From Flexilinea sp. (GTDB lineage Bacteria; Chloroflexota; Anaerolineae; Anaerolineales; Anaerolineaceae), in the NCBI GenBank assembly GCA_017432685.1, contig JAFRIR010000096.1, forward strand, positions 1-53,210: a stretch of 53,210 nt of DNA, given 5' to 3'. Below the pieces are notes generated by a model, which saw nothing but the letters and a program-made list of their open reading frames with translations, searched no databases and was not told the origin of the DNA. Shown here one piece after another: positions 33,401 through 41,792 of the stretch (position 1 is the stretch's first letter; each line of letters begins with the position of its first letter). Made by a program: the position numbers and the translations under genes.

Positions 33401-34192
33401 TTATTCCTCTGTATCAACCAAATACATAAATGTTTTTTCTGCAGTATCCAGCAGCACCGCGGTCCGTGGGAAACGTCTGGTCCTGATCCCGGCAGTACCC
33501 GGATTGATGCCGTAACGCACTCTGCTGTCGCCGTAATTGATCGGCCTTTCCTTCAGTTCCGTTGTGAAGAATTGCCACATGTTCACCATACCCGTCACTG
33601 AATAAGTAAAGAAACCGGGAGTGTGGGTGTGACCGAAAAGGAAATGCGGTGTCTGCAGATTTTCCGGATTTCCAAACAATCCCCGTGTTACAACGTTCAA
33701 ATCCCTCGGAAAAAGGTAACACTCGCAGGGGTGCGGCTGATAGTCACTGTTGCGGTGGCATTCATAAGAACACCCATGGAACAAGGTGAATTCTCCCGCC
33801 CCTTCTTCCGGATAGATCCGGACCGTATCCCGTGACAATCGTTTCAATAAAGCGTTGTTTTCCTTTTTCTCCAACAATTCTCTGCGCTGTGTGAGCTGAG
33901 CGCGATATTTTCCCTGATCTTTGTTATTCTCATCCCGTTCCGGATGGGTCAGCCAATATTCCCAGTTTCCCTGAACCGCCAATCCCATATATTTTTCCAG
34001 GACCTGCAGCGAATTCAGCAGTGACTGTGTCAGCTCATCCTCACCTGTGGATTCATCCGCATGGCCAAAGAGATCACCAAGGAACCAGATATCATCCAAT
34101 CCTCCGCGGGTTTTCTCCGCAGCATTGATGAAATGCGTCAGCGCTGCATCGTTTTCATGCAGGTCCGAGATGACCAGATGACGGCGGCTCAG
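33401..34192 (-). CDS. Calcineurin-like metallophosphoesterase with apparent CTG start
   Basis: 263 aa if started at CTG 34192. Metal-binding motifs are in order: HLVISDLHEND (D-x-H) near residues 5-15, WFLGDLFGH (GD-x) near 35, GNWEYW (GN-E/H), and GHTHTPG near the C-terminus. The D-x-H motif lies upstream of the first ATG, GTG or TTG in this frame (TTG 34099), so the usual start codons would remove an essential ligand. CTG 34192 overlaps the upstream stop TGA and has AAAGG about 8 nt before it. Substrates may be phosphoproteins, nucleotides or RNA. Position between an FAD subunit and a kinase-like gene suggests it could reverse phosphorylation. Confidence 0.75.
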   Translation of the reverse strand: MSRRHLVISDLHENDAALTHFINAAEKTRGGLDDIWFLGDLFGHADESTGEDELTQSLLNSLQVLEKYMGLAVQGNWEYWLTHPERDENNKDQGKYRAQLTQRRELLEKKENNALLKRLSRDTVRIYPEEGAGEFTLFHGCSYECHRNSDYQPHPCECYLFPRDLNVVTRGLFGNPENLQTPHFLFGHTHTPGFFTYSVTGMVNMWQFFTTELKERPINYGDSRVRYGINPGTAGIRTRRFPRTAVLLDTAEKTFMYLVDTEE

Positions 34193-35019
34193 AAGACCCG
34201 CCTTTCATTCGCCATTGTGAAACTGCGCTGAAGAAGTCCTGCCAACAGGTCGGATAACGCGGCTTCACTTACTTCGGTCCTCACCACGGCAGTCATCACC
34301 GCAGCTGCCTTAGCAAAGGACGAATCCCCGGGCTTTTGATTTTTCAGCGCTTTTTCCAGCGGGAACATCCGGCGGATGTTCTTTTTGCCTATTCGCAGCC
34401 CACCGCGTACAGCTGCTATCTCATTATCTTCGTTCAGACTCATCCGAACAGCCGCAGCCGCGAGCGGCTCGGTATCCCAGCCCCATTGTCCGATTTTTCC
34501 GAATGCCTCGCCCATGTACTGTTCTTTCGGCATTTGCAGCGTGATTTTCGTGATCCATTCATCATATTGCAGATCATTCTGTCCGTCCGGCGTCCAGAAA
34601 CGGTCGATCAGCAATTCACGGAAATCTGCCCCCGTTTTAATCGTCAGTTTTGCACCGCAAGCCAACAGCGCCACTGCCGCATCGCCGATCCGTTCATCCG
34701 CAATATTTCCGCCCAGCGTGCCCTTTTCCCTGACGGTTTCGTCATTCACCGCCTCAGCGGCCTCCGTAAGGACAGGGACATTCATTTTCAGGAGATGGGA
34801 GGCAGAAAGCGCGGAAAGGGTCGCCAAAGGACCGATCTCGATCCGGTTTCCTTTCTGTTTGATCCCATATAATCCCTCCAGAGCGCTGATGTCGATCAAT
34901 CGGGAGCCTTCCCGGGATGCCAAAAGGCCGGTTCCACCCGCTATAATGCGGCTGTCCGGTATTTCCAGCAGTGCGGAAACCTCTTGAACCTTTTGAACAG
35001 TGGTGATAACTGTCTGCAT
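34189..35019 (-). CDS. FAD-binding subunit of molybdopterin dehydrogenase type (CoxM/XdhB-like), orphan
   Basis: 276 aa. It has the two FAD-binding signatures of the CoxM/XdhB family: IIAGGTGLLA near residues 25-34 and the TLGGNIAD turn near 101-108. A CO-dehydrogenase flavoprotein-like C-terminal domain follows (AAAAVRMSLN, then GGLRIGKKNIRR). Normally this subunit passes electrons from the [2Fe-2S] subunit to NAD via FAD. No molybdopterin or iron-sulfur partner is in the window, so it is either a remnant recruited to another role or works with distant partners. ATG 35019 has AAAGGAG 10 nt upstream. Its stop overlaps the presumed CTG start of the phosphoesterase, so it heads that operon. Confidence 0.85.
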   Translation of the reverse strand: MQTVITTVQKVQEVSALLEIPDSRIIAGGTGLLASREGSRLIDISALEGLYGIKQKGNRIEIGPLATLSALSASHLLKMNVPVLTEAAEAVNDETVREKGTLGGNIADERIGDAAVALLACGAKLTIKTGADFRELLIDRFWTPDGQNDLQYDEWITKITLQMPKEQYMGEAFGKIGQWGWDTEPLAAAAVRMSLNEDNEIAAVRGGLRIGKKNIRRMFPLEKALKNQKPGDSSFAKAAAVMTAVVRTEVSEAALSDLLAGLLQRSFTMANERRVF

Positions 35020-35165
35020 TTAAATCAATCTCCTTTATATCTATCTATATCATAACTCAAAATTGAAGAACAGGATACCCCAATCAGCAACTTTTTATCT
35101 ATTTTCGGAAATTCGAATCAATTTCATAACTCCGGAAGCCAGGTTTCATGTCCCAAATGCGCTTC

Positions 35166-35174
35166 TGGTAAAAT
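35166..35174 (+). promoter_or_regulatory. Extended -10 next to the EamA start codon (leaderless)
   Basis: TGGTAAAAT ends 8 bp before ATG 35183, which has no Shine-Dalgarno. The predicted start of transcription is at the ATG itself. Confidence 0.55.
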
Positions 35175-35182
35175 AATGAATC

Positions 35183-36031
35183 ATGAAGAAAAGATATCTT
35201 GCAGATCTAATCCTCTTCATCGCCTCCATGATCTGGGGACTGGGTTACTTTTTCCAGAAAGCTGCATCAGAGACAACTGCTCCGCTGACTTTCAACTGTC
35301 TGCGCTACCTGATCGCCGCTATGTTCCTCGGCTGCCTTGCCCGTTTCCGCTATCCGCGGGGAGAGGGACTGAAATATGCCATTCTGACGGGAATTGTGAT
35401 GTCCTGTGCCGGGAACGCCCAGCAGATCGGCATGCAGACCGCGTCCATCGGGAATTCCAGCTTTATCACCGCTATTTATATCGTCCTGGTACCTTTTCTC
35501 AGCGCACTGATCCTGCACCGGAAGATCAAACACAGGCATTACCTGGCTGCACTGCTTTCCCTCATTGGTCTGTTCCTCATCACCACCGCCGGAAAAGGTC
35601 TGGAAAGGATCTCAGCCGGAGACATGATCGTTTTCATCGGCTCCATATTCTGGGCGCTGCAGATCCTGTGCGTTGACAAGGCCGTTACCTTATGTGATCC
35701 GGTCTCTTTCACAGCCACGCAATTCCTCACCGCTGCGGTGCTGCAGTTTATCGTCTGGTTCACGATCGGTCAACGGGACCTTACCGGGCTGGCGCAAAGC
35801 TGGCCATACGCACTGGCTTCCGGTATGCTGGTGCTGGGACTGGCTTTCACCATGCAGGCTTACGGACAGAAAAATACGGGAGAAACGGAAGCCTCCATCA
35901 TCATGGGACTGGAATCCGTCTTCGGGGCATTGTTCGGTATTCTTCTCTATCACGAATCATTTGCCCCGGTCCAGCTCATCGGCATGGTTTTGATCTTCTC
36001 CGCTGTACTGCTCGTAGTGCTGAAGGAGTAA
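35183..36031 (+). CDS. EamA/DMT-superfamily transporter
   Basis: 282 aa, two EamA repeats of five helices each (about residues 5-140 and 150-280). The N-terminal pattern MIWGLGYFFQKAA and the second-repeat pattern with EASIIMGLESVFGALFGIL are typical of drug/metabolite transporters (RhaT/YdcZ-like group). It probably exports a small metabolite or amino acid; the substrate cannot be read. No ribosome-binding site lies before ATG 35183, but an extended -10 lies right upstream, so a leaderless mRNA is likely. It is divergent from the operon starting at 35019. Confidence 0.88.
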   Translation: MKKRYLADLILFIASMIWGLGYFFQKAASETTAPLTFNCLRYLIAAMFLGCLARFRYPRGEGLKYAILTGIVMSCAGNAQQIGMQTASIGNSSFITAIYIVLVPFLSALILHRKIKHRHYLAALLSLIGLFLITTAGKGLERISAGDMIVFIGSIFWALQILCVDKAVTLCDPVSFTATQFLTAAVLQFIVWFTIGQRDLTGLAQSWPYALASGMLVLGLAFTMQAYGQKNTGETEASIIMGLESVFGALFGILLYHESFAPVQLIGMVLIFSAVLLVVLKE

Positions 36032-36067
36032 AAGATAATTTTTTTTCCATATTTTCGTTTATAGCGT

Positions 36068-36117
36068 CCACAAAAATCAAAGCTTGAATAAACAAGGTTT
36101 TTGTGGTATGCTATAAA
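36068..36117 (+). promoter_or_regulatory. Hairpin plus extended -10 before the second Rpn gene
   Basis: CCACAAAAATC (36068-36078) and GGTTTTTGTGG (36096-36106) form an inverted repeat. It is followed by TGCTATAAA (36109-36117), an extended -10. The inverted repeat covers the -35 position and may be an operator. Confidence 0.45.
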
Positions 36118-36161
36118 GTAATATATGTCTCAAATAATCATTTTATGAAAGGAGTTGTTTC

Positions 36162-36974
36162 GTGCTAAAAAACACTGTAATTACAGAGAAGAAACTGAAA
36201 GCCATCGCTGATATGCGGATGCTTGACGATACTTTCATGTCTGCTGTATTTGATGGTCAAATAAAGGAAACCCAACTCCTTCTGCAAATAATTCTAAATA
36301 AGAATGACATTGCAGTAATAAAAGCTGAAGCTCAGGTGTACTTTTCTAATATTTATGGACGGGAAATCAGATTAGATATTCTTGCCGAGGATAAAAAGGG
36401 CACAATTTATAACGTCGAAGTACAAAGAGAAAAAGGCCAAGCAGACCCACACAGAGCCAGATTTCATGGAGCAAGAGTAGATTCAAGATTATTAAAAAAA
36501 GGACAGAAAGATTTTCGTGAGATTCCGGACCGATATACAATTTTTATCACAGAAGATGATATGTTCAACAAAGGTTTGCCCGCATACCATAGTGAAAATA
36601 CAATTGCAGAATTAAATCATACACCATTAGGTGACGGAAGTTATATCATTTATGTAAATGGGCAATATCGGAATTTGGAAACGCCTATCGGAAGATTAAT
36701 TCATGACTTTTACTGTAAAAAGTCAACAGACATACTTAATCCGATTTTGAGAGAAAGAGTGTCACACCTGAAAGACACAGAAGGAGGTCAGGCAGAGATG
36801 TGTCAGATTATGGATAACATTATAACGGAAGAGAAAATAGATATGGCAAAAAATGAGATCGCATATGGAGAATTGACTCTTTCTCAAATAGCCAGAGCCT
36901 TTGAACTTCCTATTGCTTTTGTTCAGGAACTTGCTAAAAACGTCAAGACTGATGCTGTTATAGAGACAGTTTAA
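36162..36974 (+). CDS. Rpn-family PD-(D/E)XK nuclease / transposase-like protein
   Basis: 270 aa, second member of the Rpn-type group but a different subfamily from 124-1161 (closer to the PDDEXK family 12-like 'PD-(D/E)XK nuclease family transposase'). The catalytic core is LDILAEDKKGTIYNVEVQ (about residues 67-84), with the Asp, then the E-x-Q pair. The preceding R in GREIRLD and the following HRARFHGARVD segment are typical. GTG 36162 has AAAGGAG 7 nt upstream. The gene is strongly AT-rich compared with the thiolase that follows, pointing to acquisition. Confidence 0.85.
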   Translation: MLKNTVITEKKLKAIADMRMLDDTFMSAVFDGQIKETQLLLQIILNKNDIAVIKAEAQVYFSNIYGREIRLDILAEDKKGTIYNVEVQREKGQADPHRARFHGARVDSRLLKKGQKDFREIPDRYTIFITEDDMFNKGLPAYHSENTIAELNHTPLGDGSYIIYVNGQYRNLETPIGRLIHDFYCKKSTDILNPILRERVSHLKDTEGGQAEMCQIMDNIITEEKIDMAKNEIAYGELTLSQIARAFELPIAFVQELAKNVKTDAVIETV

Positions 36975-37052
36975 GTCTTTCAAATATACATAAAATCCTG
37001 AAGAAAAATGATGTGAGGAAAAGTAATACCGAGAGATAAACACGGAGGCTGC

Positions 37053-38201
37053 TTGAGAGAAACCGCAATTCTGGAGATCGGTCAGACGCCGGTCGCGGAT
37101 CACTGGGACAAGAGTTTACTGGAAATTGCCGGTGAACCGGTGCTTCAGATTTTTGAGAAGACCGGAATGAACACGGTGGATGGTGTGTTCTTCGGCAACA
37201 TGCTTTCCGGAGCGGTGAACAACCAGCTGCATCTGGGTTCCTACCTCGGGGATTGGCTCGGCGCCCGTCACACGGAAGGGATCCATGTGGAAACCGCCTG
37301 CAGCTCGGGAGCTTCAGCCTTCCGCCAGGCGCTGATGGCAGTCGCCTCCGGTGATATTGACACCGCAATCGCGATCGGCGCGGAAAAAATGACCGATGCA
37401 CCGGCAGAGGAAATCACCGCGGAACTGGCAGCAGCATCGGATTCGGAATATGAACGGGATATGGGCATTTCTTTCACAGCCATGAACGCCATGCTGATGC
37501 GGCGATATATGGAAGAGTACGGCTGGAAACGGAGTAATTTTGCTGGCTTTTCCATCAATGCTCACGCCAATGCGGTGCACAATCCCTGCGCCCGCTTCCG
37601 CAGCCCCATCAGTCGGGAAAGTTATCTGCGCTCGGAAATGGTGTGTGATCCGGTAAGTGTGCTGGACGCCCCTCCGGTGGTGGATGGGGCAGCCGCGGTG
37701 CTGATCGTCCCGCTGGATTACGTACGGGGACAGCTGGGCATCGTACGGATACTCGGTTCTGCAGCTGCTACCGACAATATGGCGCTGCACAACCGCAAAG
37801 ACCCGCTATGGCTCAGCGCAGCAGAATGCTCGGCTAAACAGGCTTATGCTCAGGCTGGCATTCGCCCCAAGGACATTGACTTGTTCGAAGCGCATGATGC
37901 TTTCACCATCATCAGTGCGCTTTCTCTGGAAGCATGCGGTTTTGCCGAACGCGGACAGGGACCCCGGCTTGCCGAAGAAGGTGAGATCACACTCAGCGGA
38001 AGGATCCCGATCTCAACGAGGGGAGGGCTGAAAGCCCGCGGGCATCCGGTGGGCGCCACCGGTATCTATCAAATTGTTGAAGCTGTCCAGCAGCTGCAGG
38101 GTGTCTGCGGGGCGGGACAGGTCGAAGGAGCAAAAATCGCCATGACGCAAAACATCGGCGGTCTTGGCGTAAATGTAATAACGAACATTTTCAGTTGTTA
38201 G
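37053..38201 (+). CDS. Thiolase-family protein (SCP2/archaeal-like acetyl-CoA acetyltransferase)
   Basis: 382 aa. The nucleophile region ETACSSGASAFRQAL places catalytic C83. The C-terminal active-site loop is GGLKARGHPVGATG (His near 333). NIGGLGVNVI near the end replaces the second-Cys motif of classical thiolases, as in SCP2- and archaeal-type thiolases. It would condense two acetyl-CoA or cleave 3-oxoacyl-CoA; in archaeal-type organisms this class feeds the mevalonate pathway, but no HMG-CoA synthase is in the window. TTG start at 37053 with CGGAGG 4 nt upstream. Its last codons and stop are supplied by a period-7 repeat. Confidence 0.88.
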   Translation: MRETAILEIGQTPVADHWDKSLLEIAGEPVLQIFEKTGMNTVDGVFFGNMLSGAVNNQLHLGSYLGDWLGARHTEGIHVETACSSGASAFRQALMAVASGDIDTAIAIGAEKMTDAPAEEITAELAAASDSEYERDMGISFTAMNAMLMRRYMEEYGWKRSNFAGFSINAHANAVHNPCARFRSPISRESYLRSEMVCDPVSVLDAPPVVDGAAAVLIVPLDYVRGQLGIVRILGSAAATDNMALHNRKDPLWLSAAECSAKQAYAQAGIRPKDIDLFEAHDAFTIISALSLEACGFAERGQGPRLAEEGEITLSGRIPISTRGGLKARGHPVGATGIYQIVEAVQQLQGVCGAGQVEGAKIAMTQNIGGLGVNVITNIFSC

Positions 38202-38310
38202 TTGTTAGTTTTTAGTTGTTAGTTGATAGTTAGCAGTAATAATTGCGTACCGGCAAACCAGCAACTAACAACCAGTAACTAACAACCAGCAACTAACAAC
38301 CAACAACTAA
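38193..38310. repeat. Heptad repeat array as a long inverted repeat
   Basis: The left arm is AGTTGTT-type units (38193-38241, seven units) and the right arm is CAACTAA/CAACCAG units (38262-38310, seven units), the reverse complement, around a 20-bp spacer. The thiolase stop is inside the left arm, and the right arm joins AAGGAG before the next gene. Confidence 0.9.
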
Positions 38311-38321
38311 GGAGTGCATAT

Positions 38322-41300
38322 ATGGAATTTCACATCTCCGGCAAAGCCAGAAAACATTATGACTTTTCTGAGAAACTGTTCACGTACAACGGCAACGTGA
38401 TTTTCGCGGATGTTCGAGCGGTACGTGAGTTCACTGCTAAGATCAACACAGTCCGCGCGAAAGAAGGCAGGGAACCGATGTCCGTCGGTGAACTGAACGC
38501 TTTGGGTCTCATTGATGAGATCATGCATGCGTTCATGGACGAATACCGCAAACAATATGCACCCCGTCTGAATGTGGAAGCCTATGACTGGCTGGACGAA
38601 AAACTGGGAACAGAAAAATTTGAAGGTGTACTGAGAGAATTCTGTGAAGAGTTTCCTCCGCTTGCCGTCCTGAAAAATGAACAGACCGTCAGTGAGTATC
38701 TTGATACAAAGACCCCGCAGGGACTGAAAAACCGTTATGACACGGTCGAAGAAATCATGATGCTGTGGATCACCAACCGCAATCCGGCAGCCATGAAGCT
38801 GGCCGGAGAGCTCTTTGACGAAAAAGAACTTGTCCAGAAGTGTGACTACAACAAACTGATCCTGAACCTGGACGCTTTTGCCCGCACCAAACCGACGGTG
38901 GAAGGATTCTCTTTCATTGATTATCTGCGCCAGCCCGCACTCCGTCATCCGGATTCCCTGTTTGACCAACTGGACTTCATCCGCCGCAACTGGTCCGCAG
39001 TCCTCGGAGACTTTCTGCGCCGCATCCTGCGCGGACTTGACATGATGCGCGAGGAATACAAAGATCACGGCTTCGGCGGCCCGGGTGAAACTCATGTACC
39101 TTCCTTTGACGGACTGGACAGTGATTATGAAAACTTCAGCGCAGACAGCGAATGGATGCCCCGTCTGGTGCTGATGGCGAAAAACGCTTATGTCTGGCTG
39201 GACCAGCTCTCGAAGAAATACGGCCGGGAAATCCGCCATCTCAACGAGATTCCGGAAGAAGAACTGCAGAACCTCGCAGACGAAGGCTTCACCGGGCTCT
39301 GGCTCATCGGTCTGTGGGAGCGATCCAAAGCTTCCCAGACCATCAAACAATGGTGCGGCAACCCGGAAGCCCTGGCCTCCGCATACTCACTGGCCGACTA
39401 CCGCATCGCGGATGACCTGGGTGGTGAAGATGCCTTCCAGAACCTGAAATACCGTGCCTGGCAGCACGGCATCCGCATGGCATCGGATATGGTCCCAAAT
39501 CATATGGGAATTGATTCCGATTGGGTGCTCTACCATCCGGACCGTTTCCTTTCCCTGGATTATTGCCCATACCCGACTTATGGTTTCAACTGCGGCAACC
39601 TTTCTCCGGACCCGAACATCGGCATCCGCATCGAAGATCATTACTTCACCCAGCAGGACGCGGCCGTAGTCTTCCAGCGCATCGATTACCGGACCGGTGA
39701 CACCCGCTATATCTATCACGGCAATGACGGTACCTCTATGCCATGGAATGACACCGCTCAGCTGAATTACCTCAACCCGGAAGTCCGGGAAGCAGTAATG
39801 CAGACCATTTTGAACGTCGCCCGTCACACACCGATCATCCGCTTTGACGCAGCCATGACCCTGGCCAAGAAATCCTTCCAGCGCCTGTGGTTCCCGGAAC
39901 CCGGCAGCGGTGGTGACATCGCCACCCGTGCTGAGCACGGCCTGACCAAAGAAGAATTCGACCGTGCATTTCCGGAAGAATTCTGGCGTGAGGTCGTGGA
40001 CCGGGTCGCTGTGGAAGCGCCGGATACCCTGCTGCTGGCAGAAGCCTTTTGGATGATGGAAAACTATTTTGTCCGCACGCTCGGTATGCACCGGGTCTAC
40101 AACAGCGCCTTTATGAACCTGCTGCGGGACGAAGACAACGGACGCTACCGCATGGTGCTGAAGAACACACTGGAATTTGACCCGGAGATCCTGAAACGAT
40201 ATGTCAACTTCATGAACAACCCGGATGAAAAGACGGCCAAAGAGCAGTTCGGTGACGGGGATAAATATTTCGGTATCTGCCTGCTGATGTCCACCATGCC
40301 CGGTCTGCCCATGTTCGGTCACGGGCAGCTGGAAGGCTTTGGTGAAAAGTACGGCATGGAATACAAGAAAGCTTACTGGGACGAACAGGTCAACCAGGGG
40401 CTGCTGGAGCGCCATCGCCGCGAGATCTTCCCGCTGCTGCACCAGCGCAAGCGCTTCGCGGAGGTACGGAACTTTGCCCTTTACAACTTCGCCAACGGTT
40501 ACGGCAATGTAGACGAAAACGTCTATGCCTATTCCAACTATGGAGAAGGCTACCATACCCTGGTGGTTTACAACAACCGTTTCAATGATACGGAAGGCTT
40601 CGTCAAACAGTCTGTCTCCTTTGCCCGCAAACAGGGTGACAACAAAGTCATGACCTCCACCACCCTTTCCGAAAGCCTTGGACTCCATGCTGATCCGGAT
40701 TACTTCGTGATCCTGCACGACCATATCCGCGGTATGGACTACATCCGTTCCAGTGAACAGATCTGCCGTGAAGGGCTGTTCCTGAAGCTCCATGCTTATG
40801 AGTATTATGCTTTCAACGATGTTTACGAGGTCCGGGATGATGACCAACACACCTGGCGTCAGCTTTTCGAGTGGCTCAACGGGGACGGTACGCCGGACAT
40901 TCAGGAAGCGCTGGAGGAGATCCGTTACGGTTCTATCCTGAGGCCCTACAAAGGCTGCTTTGACGGAAACAAACTGCGCTGGCTGCATAATGCCATCGGC
41001 ACAAAGATCCGCCCGGAAACCTGGGATGAACTGAGGAACGGAACCTGGATCGATTTTGAAAATCTCTCTAACGCCTTTCGTGCTGAATATGGTTATCCGA
41101 AAACATGGGGGAAAAATCTTTTCAATCTCTACATCAGCGGCATGACTGCCATGCTTCATGACCCGATCAGCACCCGGGTACCGGACATGCAGCAATATGC
41201 CGAATCTGCCCGCAAGGTCTCTGAGATCATCCACAACAAACCGTCCCTCTGGATCATGGAATTGATCGCCGGGCAGGAACGTTTGCTCACCGAAGATCTT

Positions 41301-41792
41301 GCCGAAGACCGGCCTGACATCCACGAAAAATGCCACCTGACCAAGCCTCTGGTGAAGGATCTGGAAACCGCAGGGCTTTATGACATCAGCCCGAAAGAAC
41401 AGGCCGAGATCATTGAATGGCTGTACTTCACCATGGACAGCATGAGAGAATGGACCATTGACACACTTGAAGAGGATCTGAACAAATTGCTCGAACAGGG
41501 TGACACACAGAAAATCCTGAAGACCAATTTTTATAACAAGATCCTGTGGTTCAACGGAGAAGCTGCGGAAATGCTCACAGACCTGATTCGTATCAGCGGA
41601 CACTACCTGAGAGCCTTCGACCCCGCCGGCAGTGCTGCCCAACAGATCGAAGACACGCTGCTGTTTGATAAGGCGGCCGATATGCTTGCGGAACGAATCG
41701 AGAACGCGGAATATCATTTCAACCGTTTGATCGTCCGGGAGGATACGGAAGAAGAGGCTGAAGAAGTCTCTGATTCCGATCAGGAACTATGA
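38322..41792 (+). CDS. Large GH13-like alpha-amylase family enzyme
   Basis: 1156 aa. The N-terminal 270 residues are helical and unlike ordinary amylases. A TIM barrel then follows with the GH13 conserved regions: region I SDMVPNHMG (D389, N393, H394), region II RFDAAM with nucleophile D509, region III LLAEAF with acid/base E574, and region IV NFMNNPDE with D635. In region IV the usual His before the transition-state Asp is Pro634. GLPMFGHGQLEGF follows. The last 450 residues are again helical and unassigned. Likely activity is on alpha-glucans or as a glucosyltransferase; the region IV change suggests altered specificity. AAGGAG lies 7 nt before ATG. The stop overlaps the next gene (ATGA). 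Confidence 0.85.
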   Translation: MEFHISGKARKHYDFSEKLFTYNGNVIFADVRAVREFTAKINTVRAKEGREPMSVGELNALGLIDEIMHAFMDEYRKQYAPRLNVEAYDWLDEKLGTEKFEGVLREFCEEFPPLAVLKNEQTVSEYLDTKTPQGLKNRYDTVEEIMMLWITNRNPAAMKLAGELFDEKELVQKCDYNKLILNLDAFARTKPTVEGFSFIDYLRQPALRHPDSLFDQLDFIRRNWSAVLGDFLRRILRGLDMMREEYKDHGFGGPGETHVPSFDGLDSDYENFSADSEWMPRLVLMAKNAYVWLDQLSKKYGREIRHLNEIPEEELQNLADEGFTGLWLIGLWERSKASQTIKQWCGNPEALASAYSLADYRIADDLGGEDAFQNLKYRAWQHGIRMASDMVPNHMGIDSDWVLYHPDRFLSLDYCPYPTYGFNCGNLSPDPNIGIRIEDHYFTQQDAAVVFQRIDYRTGDTRYIYHGNDGTSMPWNDTAQLNYLNPEVREAVMQTILNVARHTPIIRFDAAMTLAKKSFQRLWFPEPGSGGDIATRAEHGLTKEEFDRAFPEEFWREVVDRVAVEAPDTLLLAEAFWMMENYFVRTLGMHRVYNSAFMNLLRDEDNGRYRMVLKNTLEFDPEILKRYVNFMNNPDEKTAKEQFGDGDKYFGICLLMSTMPGLPMFGHGQLEGFGEKYGMEYKKAYWDEQVNQGLLERHRREIFPLLHQRKRFAEVRNFALYNFANGYGNVDENVYAYSNYGEGYHTLVVYNNRFNDTEGFVKQSVSFARKQGDNKVMTSTTLSESLGLHADPDYFVILHDHIRGMDYIRSSEQICREGLFLKLHAYEYYAFNDVYEVRDDDQHTWRQLFEWLNGDGTPDIQEALEEIRYGSILRPYKGCFDGNKLRWLHNAIGTKIRPETWDELRNGTWIDFENLSNAFRAEYGYPKTWGKNLFNLYISGMTAMLHDPISTRVPDMQQYAESARKVSEIIHNKPSLWIMELIAGQERLLTEDLAEDRPDIHEKCHLTKPLVKDLETAGLYDISPKEQAEIIEWLYFTMDSMREWTIDTLEEDLNKLLEQGDTQKILKTNFYNKILWFNGEAAEMLTDLIRISGHYLRAFDPAGSAAQQIEDTLLFDKAADMLAERIENAEYHFNRLIVREDTEEEAEEVSDSDQEL

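Noticed and set aside
39387..41717. 776-codon minus-strand open frame inside the GH13-like gene
   Set aside because: The plus frame has all GH13 regions; the reverse frame is a by-product of codon choice with no recognisable domain.
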